Part shown: positions 18,030-28,093 of the stretch, piece by piece
How positions within the stretch are numbered: the first letter of the stretch is position 1
How the letters are laid out: each line of letters opens with the position of its first letter
Source: Nitrospirota bacterium
GTDB taxonomy: Bacteria; Nitrospirota; Nitrospiria; Nitrospirales; NS-4
DNA: 64,000 bases
NCBI GenBank assembly: GCA_005877815.1
Contig: VBOG01000107.1
Span: 53,922-117,921 of the forward strand
Reading direction: 5' to 3'
Made by a program: the position numbers and the translations under genes
The notes under the pieces: generated by a model
Told to the model about the DNA's origin: nothing
The model's input: only the letters and a program-made list of their open reading frames with translations
Databases searched by the model: none

Positions 18030-18974
18030 TTAGGCGATTCTGACCTGTTCTCGCTTGCCCGCCTTAAACTCAATGTCGATCACCTCGATCTCGCCCGCGG
18101 GCGAGATCTTGATCGGCAGCACGTCCAAGGGGCGCGGCGCCGGACCGTCCAGGACGGTGCCCGCCACATCGTAGATGGAGAGATGGCAGGGGCAGAGGAA
18201 CACTTGGCCGCGGGTCTTGTGTGATCTCCATTTATACCCGCATCCAAGATGCGGGCATTTGCCTGAATAGGCGACATACGGCACCGTCGCTCTGTTTACC
18301 CACACGACATTTCCCACGTTATCGGTGAAAGTGATATCCCCGTGCTGATAAATCTGCTTGAGCGTTGCCGGAGAGGCCTTCACCACCCAATTGTTCTTGT
18401 CTTCCTCGCGTTGAAGGACCGAATCGCGGAAGGACTTCTTGAAGGTGAACTGCACGCCGATGTCCTCTTGTTTGATCTTGCTGGTGTTCCCGATCTTCCA
18501 CCATCGGTTGTCGAACGGCGCATACATCGGTTTCATGACGTATTGCAGGACGGGCCACACAAACGGGAACCCGATCAACACCCCCATCAGCGTGGTAAAG
18601 CCCGTAAAAAACGTGCGGCGGGCGCAGCTTCGCTCTAATTCTGGAAATGGGACGAAGATTTCGCCAGGTTCGGCGTGAATCCGGTCTTCCAGGTGGGGAA
18701 TCTCCACCTCTTTGGAGGACAGAAAATCGGCCCGAACGAACGCCGGGAACTCCGGAACCTGTGCCGATTTGCAGCTGAGCTCGACCGTATTCTCATCAGC
18801 CGACCGGATCGTCTCTACCGGCACTTGGCGTTCGGTCCCATTGGACTTGACGACGATGTGGCTGACCTCCAGCGTCAGGGGATCGGCAATCACATGCGAA
18901 ACTTCGCCGATGGGGCCGTCCAGGCAACGGACCGTGGATTTGATTTTCGGTTGCAGCCCCATATGTTCCATCAT
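18030..18974 (-). CDS. Rieske Fe-S protein with N-terminal PRC-barrel-like domain
   Basis: Rieske motifs CPHLGC and CPCHLS; N-terminus VRCLDGPIGEVSHVIADPLTLEVSHIVVKSNGTERQVPVETI. Confidence 0.9.
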   Translation of the reverse strand: MMEHMGLQPKIKSTVRCLDGPIGEVSHVIADPLTLEVSHIVVKSNGTERQVPVETIRSADENTVELSCKSAQVPEFPAFVRADFLSSKEVEIPHLEDRIHAEPGEIFVPFPELERSCARRTFFTGFTTLMGVLIGFPFVWPVLQYVMKPMYAPFDNRWWKIGNTSKIKQEDIGVQFTFKKSFRDSVLQREEDKNNWVVKASPATLKQIYQHGDITFTDNVGNVVWVNRATVPYVAYSGKCPHLGCGYKWRSHKTRGQVFLCPCHLSIYDVAGTVLDGPAPRPLDVLPIKISPAGEIEVIDIEFKAGKREQVRIA

Positions 18975-18989
18975 GTCCCGGTGCAGGCT

Positions 18990-19823
18990 CTATTTCTTGA
19001 TCGGCTTGGGCGTTTCGACCGAGGTATCCTTCAGACTGGACAGATAGGCGATGAGCGCGTCGACTTCCTGATCGGCCATGAGTTCCTTATATTTGTCGGG
19101 CATCAATTTCTTGGCATATTCCTTGTCGAACCCCTCGGCCATCCAGGCTCGGGGGTTCAACAGTTTTTCTTTGAGCTCTTCCGGCTTCATCAGATTGCCG
19201 ATGTTGTCGAGAATAGGCCCGCGCTTTTTCACAGACCCTTTGCCGCCGATCTTGTGGCAGTTGTAACATTCCTGCAACTCGTACTGATCTTTGCCGAGCG
19301 CGATCAAATCACCCCCACCTCCTGCGGACTTCGCTGCCGCGGCCCCGCCGGTGCTTCCTGTCGAAGCAGCGATCGACTTCACTTCCGCCCCGCCGATCGT
19401 CTCAAGGCGCTTCATGATGGCCTGGCTTCGTGCGTTCAGTTCTTCGCTCCGCTTCAGCAGCTCATCCACCTTGCCCTTCTCGGTCATGGCAAGTTTTGGC
19501 TTCACGATTTTGTCGATTTTGCCTTTCTCCACCGAGGGATCATACTGCGGCAGCACATTGGCTCCTGCGATGAACGCCCCGGAGACCAAGGCGTAGAACG
19601 CGACCAACGCAGCGATTGCTTTGGCACCGGTGAAGCTCGGCAAGGCCGGCGCATCAAGGAGAATATAGACAATGGTTCCCAATAATACATAGAGCATGAA
19701 CATGATCTGAAAGACGGGCGGAAAATGCATCAGCTTGGCCGCGACGAACACCACAACGGCAATGACGGCCCCAAGGATGCCTTTGGTTACAACGAGACGG
19801 AGAAGACTTTTCTCTTCCGGCAT
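18990..19823 (-). CDS. membrane-anchored monoheme c-type cytochrome
   Basis: Several N-terminal TMs and CYNCH motif. Confidence 0.82.
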   Translation of the reverse strand: MPEEKSLLRLVVTKGILGAVIAVVVFVAAKLMHFPPVFQIMFMLYVLLGTIVYILLDAPALPSFTGAKAIAALVAFYALVSGAFIAGANVLPQYDPSVEKGKIDKIVKPKLAMTEKGKVDELLKRSEELNARSQAIMKRLETIGGAEVKSIAASTGSTGGAAAAKSAGGGGDLIALGKDQYELQECYNCHKIGGKGSVKKRGPILDNIGNLMKPEELKEKLLNPRAWMAEGFDKEYAKKLMPDKYKELMADQEVDALIAYLSSLKDTSVETPKPIKK

Positions 19824-19829
19824 GGCTTC

Positions 19830-21695
19830 CTATTTGGCGCCGGCGGGCACCGGCACCGCCTTCGGGACTTCCGCGACGGCCTTGTCCTTGCCAGTGCGCA
19901 GCGTCAATACGATGGCAAAACTGACGATGATATAAAAGGTCACCGTGATGCCCGTGATCAACCAACTGGAATACGCCAACGTCGGTGTAAAGGATTCCGG
20001 AGTAAAGTCGTACTGGAGGTTGAACACGTGGAAATACTTTCGGGTCAGCTCCCGTACGACGCCCATGAGTCCCATCGTCCAAATGGCGCTGAAGGCCAAA
20101 AAGACCAGGACGAACTGGCTCACGAAGTCAATTTTTCCCCAGATGATCCGCCCGTTGCGCAACGCGCGGTTATACATGATGTAATTAATGATCGTGACGA
20201 ATACCAGCGTGAAGGCCGCTGCGTTCTTCGCGGGCATCAATGCCAGCATGTCCCACGAGATGGTGATAAAGCCCAGGCTGACCTCTCCGTGAGGCAGACT
20301 GAGAGAGCCATCATCGGGGGCGAGCGCTTGGGTCGCGACGAAGGCATGGGGCGTCATCCAAATGGCATTGCCGATGATGACCATGAGGAACGCCACTTTC
20401 ACCATCGTCTGAGAGGACACCGTCCAGGGAATTATTTTTCCGATGAGCAACCAGGCTCCAACATAGACGGCTGGAATGATGAAGGCCATCTTGTCGGGGA
20501 TGGGAAACTTCGTCCAGACCATCATGAAGACGACGGGCACACTGACCATCAGCAGCAATGTTGCAAGGGACATCCGGATCCGCTCAATCCCTTCGATCCG
20601 TTTCATGCTCAACCAGATGTAATAATTACTCGCAAGAAAGATGAGCCCGACCATCGCGCCCTGCATCTCGAAGAACATAGAGAGTTGATCGGCCATCATG
20701 TATGGACAGATCGACGCGTCGTAATCGCACAATTCGTAGGCCAATAAGTAGCCGGCGAAAGGAAGGACCAGCAGCGCACCCACCCCGATCATGTTTCCCA
20801 CGAAACCGAACCAATCGTAAAAGGCCCGATCCTCATCGGTTTTCGAGGCCAGATACATGTAGGCGGCGATGAGGCCTGCGATGAACCCGCCAAACACCAC
20901 ATTGCCGACGGTGCGATGGATGTTTAACGGCCACCAAGTGTAGTTGTCCATCTTATCCCATAGCGTGGCGGTCGTTTCGATGAACGTCTTGAGGTCCAAT
21001 CCTTCGGCGGACTTGACCGGCGTGTTCATGAACGAGGTGGGGCCGTCGATCACAAAGAGCGTAACCAGGCCCACGATATTCAGCAACGCGCCAAGCGCGA
21101 TGTGCCGACCCTTCTTCGGACCTTGCAACGCGTCCCAGGTATACCAATACAGATACAGAATGATCGTCTCCGCGATGAACAGGAGCGGGTAGATGATCGC
21201 GAAGACCGCAAAAAAGTGGTTGATCAGCCATGCGGTGAACTGGGGATACGTGGCGAGCAGCACGAAGATGAAGAGTCCCCCTGTGAGGGCCGTCATGCTG
21301 TACAGAATGACCGTGACTTTCGTGACTTCCTTGGCCAGCCGTTCGTACCGATACCGCGCAGCATAGTTCTCTCCGCTCAGCCAACCCAGAATCTCGCTCA
21401 CGACGATGAAGATCGGCGCCCCGAGAATAAACGCGGCGAAGAGGATGTGGAGTTGCGCCACGACCCAGACAGCGGCGCGGTTCCCGCCGAGAGGAAAAGT
21501 GTGCGCCTTGGGCTCGGGAAGTTGCGCATAGGCGGCCGCCACGCCAAGCAACAGGATGAGTGTCACCGCAAAAGCCGCCGTCACGCCGCTACTCACCGCA
21601 AAACGCGGCATCCGCAGCCCGGACGTGTTCGTGCGCCATTGCATCCACCGGGCCGCCGAAGAACCGCCCGGCGCTTTGAGTCGCCAGATCTTCAT
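19830..21695 (-). CDS. cytochrome bd oxidase subunit I-like membrane protein (copy 2)
   Basis: VVAQLHILFAAFILG, YLYWYTWDALQGPKKG, WWPLNIHRTVGNVVFGG; paralogous to 14247..16079. Confidence 0.72.
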   Translation of the reverse strand: MKIWRLKAPGGSSAARWMQWRTNTSGLRMPRFAVSSGVTAAFAVTLILLLGVAAAYAQLPEPKAHTFPLGGNRAAVWVVAQLHILFAAFILGAPIFIVVSEILGWLSGENYAARYRYERLAKEVTKVTVILYSMTALTGGLFIFVLLATYPQFTAWLINHFFAVFAIIYPLLFIAETIILYLYWYTWDALQGPKKGRHIALGALLNIVGLVTLFVIDGPTSFMNTPVKSAEGLDLKTFIETTATLWDKMDNYTWWPLNIHRTVGNVVFGGFIAGLIAAYMYLASKTDEDRAFYDWFGFVGNMIGVGALLVLPFAGYLLAYELCDYDASICPYMMADQLSMFFEMQGAMVGLIFLASNYYIWLSMKRIEGIERIRMSLATLLLMVSVPVVFMMVWTKFPIPDKMAFIIPAVYVGAWLLIGKIIPWTVSSQTMVKVAFLMVIIGNAIWMTPHAFVATQALAPDDGSLSLPHGEVSLGFITISWDMLALMPAKNAAAFTLVFVTIINYIMYNRALRNGRIIWGKIDFVSQFVLVFLAFSAIWTMGLMGVVRELTRKYFHVFNLQYDFTPESFTPTLAYSSWLITGITVTFYIIVSFAIVLTLRTGKDKAVAEVPKAVPVPAGAK

Positions 21696-21733
21696 GATCC
21701 TCGCCGATCCCTTCTATCCATGCCGGAAGTCAA

Positions 21734-22315
21734 TCACTTCCCACCCTTCGCAGGAGCCGGCTCTGCCGGCTTGCCGTCAGTCGCCGGAGCGGCCGCGCCA
21801 GGCGCGCTGGCAGGTGCACTCGCTGCCGGAGCCGGCTTGCCGAGATCTGCCACAGGTACCCACTCTTGCCTGGCCACGTCATAGGCCATCCCGGGAAGAC
21901 CGAAGTTGCGCTCATAGGTCATCACCTTCCAACGGTCCTCTTCGTTCAACTTGCTTTTCCAGGCCTTCATTTTGGTGTTCGGAACGCCTTCCGAAATCCT
22001 CCAGAGCCAGACGCTGTCCGAATACAACTTCATCCGTTCGCCTTTCCGGAAGTCACGAGCCCCGGCCTTCACCGGCTTGCCATCCTTGCCGTGGCAGGAG
22101 GAGCAGTTCACATCGATATTCTTGACCCCTTCAAAGATTTCTTTGCCTTCGGCCATGATCTTCGGGTCAGTCCACCAGCCCGCCGGCATATGCTTGTCCG
22201 CAAACTCCGGGGGAGCAGGCGGCGGAGGGGCCGTGCTTTCCTTCTCTTCCGCACATCCCACAAGAAACCCTGCACCGCTGATCAACACCATTCCAAGGAC
22301 ATATCGGATGTTCAT
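21734..22315 (-). CDS. monoheme c-type cytochrome lipoprotein
   Basis: Lipobox LVGC; CSSCH; Ala/Pro-rich tail; start at internal ATG 22315. Confidence 0.82.
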   Translation of the reverse strand: MNIRYVLGMVLISGAGFLVGCAEEKESTAPPPPAPPEFADKHMPAGWWTDPKIMAEGKEIFEGVKNIDVNCSSCHGKDGKPVKAGARDFRKGERMKLYSDSVWLWRISEGVPNTKMKAWKSKLNEEDRWKVMTYERNFGLPGMAYDVARQEWVPVADLGKPAPAASAPASAPGAAAPATDGKPAEPAPAKGGK

Positions 22316-22374
22316 AGCCGTCTTCCGCTCCTTTCGCCTCATGATCTGCGTCTTAAAAATAGTGCCCTGCGCAT

Positions 22375-22423
22375 AAAAAAGACGCTTTTCCTGCGGGTGA
22401 CCTTACCCACAAACAAAAGCGCC
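22375..22423 (-). terminator. probable intrinsic terminator downstream of 22447..23004
   Basis: gacgctttt / aaaagcgcc stem with inner gggt/accc pairing; A run on + strand (T run on -). Confidence 0.5.
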
Positions 22424-22446
22424 TCTGCGAATGTTCTTCCAAGGAC

Positions 22447-23004
22447 TTAGCGTTTCTTTCTCCGCCGTTTTGATTCCGTCGCCCGCTTTCGGCGGCCCCA
22501 CATGACTGCGGCCAAGGCAGCCGTGCCAATCAACACCCCTCCGGCAACATAGGACCACGTTCGATCGCCGGCGTCCGGGTCTTGGTCCAATGAGGGTCCA
22601 AAATTAATTTTGGCTTGTCGTTCGGTTTTCGCGTCGCGAGGATTGAACTCGGCTCGAACGTCTTTCGCATCCTCTAATCCGACCTTCTCCTCACGGACAG
22701 AGATTTGCACTTGGTCACCCGCATTGTCATTGTGGAGATGGAGAACCGCTTTGTAATATCCCTTCCGGTCGGTGTATGTCGTGACGCCTTCGATCTTCTG
22801 ATCCCGTAGATCACGGACGTATACCCGGGCATCGCCGACCGGCGTGCCGTCCTTGTCCCGCACATATCCTGACACGGTGAATCGGTGATCTGTTTCGTGC
22901 ATGGCATCCGCCGGACCGGGCCACATCATTTCGGTCCCGATACACCCGCATGCCAGAGTGAGGAAGAAGACCTTGAGACGACGCGAAGGCCACGATTGCA
23001 TCAC
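22447..23004 (-). CDS. secreted carboxypeptidase-regulatory-like domain protein with C-terminal TM and basic tail
   Basis: FTVSGYVRDKDGTPVGDARVYVRDLRDQKIEGVTTYTDRKGYYKAVL; C-terminal GGVLIGTAALAAVMWGRRKR. Confidence 0.65.
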   Translation of the reverse strand: MMQSWPSRRLKVFFLTLACGCIGTEMMWPGPADAMHETDHRFTVSGYVRDKDGTPVGDARVYVRDLRDQKIEGVTTYTDRKGYYKAVLHLHNDNAGDQVQISVREEKVGLEDAKDVRAEFNPRDAKTERQAKINFGPSLDQDPDAGDRTWSYVAGGVLIGTAALAAVMWGRRKRATESKRRRKKR

Positions 23005-23144
23005 CGTAAAAATAACTTAAAAAACCCCTAGAAAGCGTGGGCCTATCTAACATAGACGCCTACTTTTGTCAATAAATTTTGCGGAGTTTGGAGGCCTGTT
23101 TGTACGTCGTTTCATGCGGGTCACAGGAGGGGCGCCTTGACACC

Positions 23145-23987
23145 ATGAATGGACACCGGTTAGCGTCTGCTGCCGTGAAGAAAATCAAGAGGAACATGCC
23201 GAAGGGGGAACTTCGCCGGCCGACCTTCGTCATTGGATACGCGGCTCCGGAACCCATCCCGCCGGGGTTTCTCGTCGCCTGGTTCAATGACGAATACGGG
23301 GGTCCGCTGAAGATCGACGTCTCACCGGATTTTCAGGTCACTCAGTTCGAAGCTCATCACGGTCCGTGGAGTGCGCTCGTCGACCCCAATCTTCCCCCGT
23401 CTATCTCCGATCCATGGCGTGAACGCCTCGGATGGGGTCACCAAAGAAGCGCACACGTCCTTCCGCTTCGTCCGGTGGGGCTCGACGTGCGAGACGTGGT
23501 GCTACACGTCGCCAGACTTGCGCGAGGCCTCACGCTACTGACGGGAGGAACCGCACACGATGTCGCCACCGAAACCTATTTCAATCCGTCGGATTGGACG
23601 GACCGCCCGCTTCGTCAATTTCGCATAGCCGATCACCTTCGCATCGAGCAGGTAAGTGGCCGAGAAGACGGGCGGGTGTGGTTCCATACTAGGGGATTAT
23701 CGAAATTCGGCCTTGAGGATATCGAAGCATTTCGACCGGCCGGGCTGTCTGAACGGTCCACGATCGAAGCGCTCAGCGAGATCGCCGAAGCGCTGATTGA
23801 GCGAGGCAAATCACCGACGGTCGGAGAGCAGTTTGACGTGCCGGCTCTGAACCGGTCGGTTCGCATCGTGCGCCATCGAACGGATCAGTCCTATGGCATC
23901 CTGCTGCACCTGAGGGAGATCGAATGGGATGAGCCTGGGGCAAATGCGGGCTCCTCCCCGTTGAGAAGGAATCTGGAGGACCGTTAG
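23145..23987 (+). CDS. hypothetical protein
   Basis: Open frame MNGHRLASAAVKKIKRNMPKGELRRPTFVIGYAAPEPIPPGFLVAWF...; no family recognised. Confidence 0.55.
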   Translation: MNGHRLASAAVKKIKRNMPKGELRRPTFVIGYAAPEPIPPGFLVAWFNDEYGGPLKIDVSPDFQVTQFEAHHGPWSALVDPNLPPSISDPWRERLGWGHQRSAHVLPLRPVGLDVRDVVLHVARLARGLTLLTGGTAHDVATETYFNPSDWTDRPLRQFRIADHLRIEQVSGREDGRVWFHTRGLSKFGLEDIEAFRPAGLSERSTIEALSEIAEALIERGKSPTVGEQFDVPALNRSVRIVRHRTDQSYGILLHLREIEWDEPGANAGSSPLRRNLEDR

Positions 23988-24781
23988 GCCGTCTGCGGCG
24001 GTGGCGATGCAAGGCCGAAGATATCGGCGTAGGCCGCCCCGAACATGCATCCTGAGAGGGCAATCCCCAATCCGCCACCGATCATCGTTCCACTGAGGAG
24101 GCCGACCATCATTCCCAGATTCACCTGAGCCCCCGTCTCTGGCAGCACGAGAGGCAGATCATCAAGACTGACTTCCGGAAAGTAGCCGGTTAAGACGTAG
24201 CCGAGCGGAAAGCCCAGCAGCGCCGCGCCGAATATGCCCCCGCCCATGATCAACAACAACATCACCCCCGTCAACCAGAAGATCCCCCACCAGTTCCGGG
24301 TCACCACCCGGCGGCTTGCCTCGAGTGCTTGCCAGGCTCCCAGGTGCCGGTCCGCAATCAGCATGTAGGAAAAGCTGTAGGCCACGATCAGATAGATGCC
24401 AGGGAGCACGAACAACAGAAGTCCGGCCGCGATCAAAAGAAGCGCCAGCACGGTGCTGACCACCAGCCTCCCCACGGTCTCCCAATCAGGAAAAAAGTCC
24501 GCGAACGTAGAGGTCCGGTTTCGAAGTTGCCCCCACGTCGCCATGGCAATGCCGGCCATCATGATGACCTGCACGGCAATACTTAGAAGCTGCCCGAAGA
24601 CAGGCGTCAGCAGTGGGAGCGCTTGCGAAATGACGATGAAGACAAGGGCAAAAGCGATGAATCCGAGGGGATAATTTCTGAACGCCTGCCAACCTTCCTC
24701 AAGATAATTGAAGGGCTGGACGGCATATCCGTTGGAGATGAGATCCTCCAGGGAGCGGGGCTGGGTCGGTCCGTCCGCCAT
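23984..24781 (-). CDS. integral membrane protein
   Basis: Multiple TMs: GYAVQPFNYLEEGWQAFRNYPLGFIAFALVFIVISQAL..., GNYL-like repeat topology. Confidence 0.7.
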   Translation of the reverse strand: MADGPTQPRSLEDLISNGYAVQPFNYLEEGWQAFRNYPLGFIAFALVFIVISQALPLLTPVFGQLLSIAVQVIMMAGIAMATWGQLRNRTSTFADFFPDWETVGRLVVSTVLALLLIAAGLLLFVLPGIYLIVAYSFSYMLIADRHLGAWQALEASRRVVTRNWWGIFWLTGVMLLLIMGGGIFGAALLGFPLGYVLTGYFPEVSLDDLPLVLPETGAQVNLGMMVGLLSGTMIGGGLGIALSGCMFGAAYADIFGLASPPPQTA

Positions 24782-24802
24782 GCTGGTGCCCGCCGGGGAA
24801 GC

Positions 24803-25186
24803 TCAGAGATGTCCGCGCGCGCGCGCGTCGGCCGCGATGCGGTCTGCCTCGGCTTTTCGGTCCGATTCCTTTTTCTTCACCCACGCCTCCCACGATTTTC
24901 CAGAGGCGGTGTCCTCGCCCGTGAACATCACCGCGACGATCTCAGCATAGCGGATTCGACGGGGGGTGGAATCTCCTGCAAGATACATTTGAAGCGAAGG
25001 CGAGGGGTCATCGGCGCACCGGTTGAAAATGTACCCTTCAATGCGCTCTCCGGATCGCAGTTCCAGCGTCACATCGCCGCGGTAATCGAACGCCCGCTCC
25101 AGCGCTTCCGCGAGATCGGCGGGATTCGTCGGACGATAGCTCCGCGCTTCACATCGTCCGGAGCTGTCGAGCGTCGTGTCGGACAC
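24803..25186 (-). CDS. hypothetical protein
   Basis: Conserved-looking core VTLELRSGERIEGYIFNRCADDPSPSLQMYLAGDSTPRRIRYAEIVAVMFTGEDTASGKSWEAWVKKKE; adjacent to hpnH. Confidence 0.6.
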   Translation of the reverse strand: MSDTTLDSSGRCEARSYRPTNPADLAEALERAFDYRGDVTLELRSGERIEGYIFNRCADDPSPSLQMYLAGDSTPRRIRYAEIVAVMFTGEDTASGKSWEAWVKKKESDRKAEADRIAADARARGHL

Positions 25187-25200
25187 GGATCGGCGGGCGA

Positions 25201-26271
25201 CTATCGCGCGGTCGGAATTAATGTTGCCTGAACGGTCCGGGTGAAGCCCTTGAAAGACCCGAAGGTATCGTTGACGGCCGACGCTTCATACCCGCAGTGC
25301 ACCATGCAATCCGCGCACTGCTCGTGCCGTCCGGTTCCGTATTGCTCCCACTTCGTCTTATTCATGAGTTCCTGGAAAGTGGCCGCGTACCCTTCTTGCA
25401 ACAGATAACAGGGTTTTTGCCACCCGAAAATATTAAAGGTGGGGTTGCCCCATGGGGTACACTGATAATCCTTCTTCCCCATGAGAAAATCGAGGAAGAG
25501 AGGCGACTGATTGAACCGCCACCCTTTCTTCGGATGATGAAGGATGCGGCGGAACAGGTCGCGGGTGCGCTCCCGCTTCAGGAAATTTTTCTGGTCGGGA
25601 GCCTTCTCGTAGCTGTATCCTGGAGACACCATCATCCCTTCCACTCCTAGCTCCATCATCGCATCGAAAAATTGCCTCACGCGCTCGGGTTCAGCATCGT
25701 TGAACAGGGTCGTGTTAGTGGTGACGCGAAATCCACGGCTGAGCGCAGCTTTGACCGCCTTCACCGCGACCTCATAGATCCCGTCTCGACAGACGGCCAG
25801 ATCATGCTCTTCTTTGAGCCCATCCATGTGAATGCTGAAGGTCAGGTATTTGGAAGGCGTGTACTCATCCAGCTTGCGCTCCAACAGAATGGCGTTCGTG
25901 CACAAATAGACATATTTTTTCCGGTGGACCAATCCCTTCACGATCGCGGCCATTTCGGGATGGATCAGCGGTTCCCCGCCGGGAATACTGACGATCGGCG
26001 CGCCGCATTCTTCAGCTGCCTTCCAACACTGCTCGGGGGTCAAGCGCCGGTCGAGCACATGATCCGGGTACTGAATTTTTCCGCAACCGGCGCATGCCAG
26101 GTTGCACCGGAACAACGGCTCCAGCATCATCACAAGCGGATACCGCTCAACACCCTTGAGTTTTTGCGTCAGCACATATTTGGCGACCGTGAACATCTGC
26201 AAGATCGGAACAGCCAAGGCATGCCCTCCATGTGTAGCTGCTAAACCGCGCCTCGAGGAACGCGTAGCCAA
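25201..26271 (-). CDS. hpnH: radical SAM adenosyl-hopene transferase HpnH
   Basis: MLEPLFRCNLACAGCGKIQYP (CxxxCxxC), SIPGGEPLIHPE, CTPWGNPTFNIFGWQKPCYLL; true start may be TTG at 26217. Confidence 0.88.
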   Translation of the reverse strand: MATRSSRRGLAATHGGHALAVPILQMFTVAKYVLTQKLKGVERYPLVMMLEPLFRCNLACAGCGKIQYPDHVLDRRLTPEQCWKAAEECGAPIVSIPGGEPLIHPEMAAIVKGLVHRKKYVYLCTNAILLERKLDEYTPSKYLTFSIHMDGLKEEHDLAVCRDGIYEVAVKAVKAALSRGFRVTTNTTLFNDAEPERVRQFFDAMMELGVEGMMVSPGYSYEKAPDQKNFLKRERTRDLFRRILHHPKKGWRFNQSPLFLDFLMGKKDYQCTPWGNPTFNIFGWQKPCYLLQEGYAATFQELMNKTKWEQYGTGRHEQCADCMVHCGYEASAVNDTFGSFKGFTRTVQATLIPTAR

Positions 26272-26416
26272 ATGCGATAAGAAGTTGGGAAATCACTCTA
26301 TCATCGGATGGAGCCTACGTCAATGCTGACGATCCGCCAGAAGCGCTTCCGCATGACTGTGCAGACCATCGTGCGAATGGTATGATACGTCCCTAGAGAG
26401 AGAGGGCCTGAAAGAA

Positions 26417-26824
26417 ATGCCGCACTTCACGAGACGCCTCACGACGTGGCTGTTTGCCATCCTGACCTTGGCCTCGACGGCCAGTGCCGGCACCGTCGAT
26501 CTGACCGGGGAATGGGAAATTCAAGAAGAGGAACGGACGTATACCGCCACGCTCGATCGCGACGGCAACGGCACGTACACGTGGCAAAACGGCCGCATTG
26601 CAACGACCTCTTCTACGGACGGCCGATGGGAAGGACTATGGACGCAAACCGGAAATGACCGCGAGGGGGGGTTCGAGATCCAGCTTTCCAGCGACGGCTC
26701 GCGAGCGGAGGGCAAGTGGTGGTACACCAGAGTGGGACAAACCATCATTCCCCCGCGGGAATGGGGCGGTCCCTATACGTGGAAGCGATTAACGCCTGCG
26801 CCCGTTTCCTCGTCCGCTCCCTAG
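26417..26824 (+). CDS. small secreted hypothetical protein
   Basis: Signal peptide FAILTLASTASAG then a beta-rich sequence GTVDLTGEWEIQEEERTYTATLDRDGNGTY. Confidence 0.55.
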   Translation: MPHFTRRLTTWLFAILTLASTASAGTVDLTGEWEIQEEERTYTATLDRDGNGTYTWQNGRIATTSSTDGRWEGLWTQTGNDREGGFEIQLSSDGSRAEGKWWYTRVGQTIIPPREWGGPYTWKRLTPAPVSSSAP

Positions 26825-26854
26825 TTCTTCTGGCCTTCCGTTCAGCGCCCCGAG

Positions 26855-28093
26855 TCATTTCCACTCGGCGCGTAAACTCACGATCACCTGATTGCGATCG
26901 AACGAGGTGGTACCCAGCGAAGAGAAGCTCTGCATGAATTTCGTGTAGGTATATGTCAGCGATCCAGTGAGCACCCGTGTAATAGCGTAGTTCAGTCGCA
27001 AGACCGCGTCATAAGAACGAAACAATAGATGCTCCCCGGTCACGTTGGATTGGTTGTGCGCGTAATCGGCCACTGCGGTCAGCGTGAGAGGATCAGTCAC
27101 GCGATGCAGCAGTGCGACCTTGAAAATCTGACTTTCCAACGGCAGCGCGGCCACCGCAAAACTCGGCAGAACTGATCTCGTATAGGAAAATGTGAACGTC
27201 GAATTCTCCGCCGCCCTCCACTGCAATGAGGCATCGCCTATGAAGCTCACCCGGTTGGTGGGTTGAATGTCGGCCGCCCCTGCCGCAAGATTCATCGTGA
27301 GCCTCTGATTCAGCACACGGGCCCAGCCCACCGTTCCGCCCTGGGTCGTAAATCCTGGTACCTGCCCTCCGGCAAAGTCCGCTTGTTGGTATTGATAGGT
27401 GAGACTTACCGTGTCGTCACGGGAAACCTTGAATTGGGGTCCGGCATTGACGGTCTGAAACGTCGTCCGAAACAAACCGCCTTGCTGGGGATTTCCCAGG
27501 ACGGTGCCAAACCGAAGAATCGAGTGCGTATAGGAAGCCCGTAGGTTCGTCAGGGCAGACAACTCGAAGTTGCCGTTGGCGGACGCCGTGTTCGTATAGG
27601 TATTGACGCGTTGCGGCTGGATCCCCGTGGCGAAAGGATTGAACCCTGCCGTGGCGCTGACAAATGCCGGCAACTCAGGAGTGAAGAAGAACGACTCTGC
27701 GACTTGCAGCTTCGCCCGCTTATCCAAACGCCCGACGAGCTGATCGAGATTCAGAACGAGCGAGCCATTCGCGGCCACGTAATTGAGATTTGAATTCTTC
27801 GCATAGCTTCCGACGACCAAACCGCCCCGAAGACTTCCCTCCACCAGCCGGCCCGTATAATCGGCTCTCAGCTCCGGCGCCACGGTCGTGACGAAATCTT
27901 CCGTCTTACGACCGGTCGCGAACAGCACATTGCTGTCATAGCGCTCCGATACGACAAGCGCCGGCACGAATTTTAGTTCGGCCTCTGCGGGCGGCGCGTT
28001 CGACACCATCCCGATCACTGTCAGCACGAACACCAACGATGGAACCGTCTGCCAGGATCGATGGGACTGATGCCGCAATGTGGGCCTCCTCAA
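26855..28093 (-). CDS. outer membrane beta-barrel protein (exopolysaccharide-locus OMP-like)
   Basis: Signal peptide; alternating amphipathic strands; ends FDRNQVIVSLRAEWK. Confidence 0.65.
   Translation of the reverse strand: MRRPTLRHQSHRSWQTVPSLVFVLTVIGMVSNAPPAEAELKFVPALVVSERYDSNVLFATGRKTEDFVTTVAPELRADYTGRLVEGSLRGGLVVGSYAKNSNLNYVAANGSLVLNLDQLVGRLDKRAKLQVAESFFFTPELPAFVSATAGFNPFATGIQPQRVNTYTNTASANGNFELSALTNLRASYTHSILRFGTVLGNPQQGGLFRTTFQTVNAGPQFKVSRDDTVSLTYQYQQADFAGGQVPGFTTQGGTVGWARVLNQRLTMNLAAGAADIQPTNRVSFIGDASLQWRAAENSTFTFSYTRSVLPSFAVAALPLESQIFKVALLHRVTDPLTLTAVADYAHNQSNVTGEHLLFRSYDAVLRLNYAITRVLTGSLTYTYTKFMQSFSSLGTTSFDRNQVIVSLRAEWK

Noticed and set aside
19725-20747. 340-aa ORF antisense to bd-like copy 2
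   Set aside because: Asp/His-rich shadow ORF without recognisable domain.
24807-24828. Alternating CG run (possible Z-DNA or repeat)
   Set aside because: Falls inside a CDS and simply encodes Ala-Arg repeats (DARARG) near the C-terminus.
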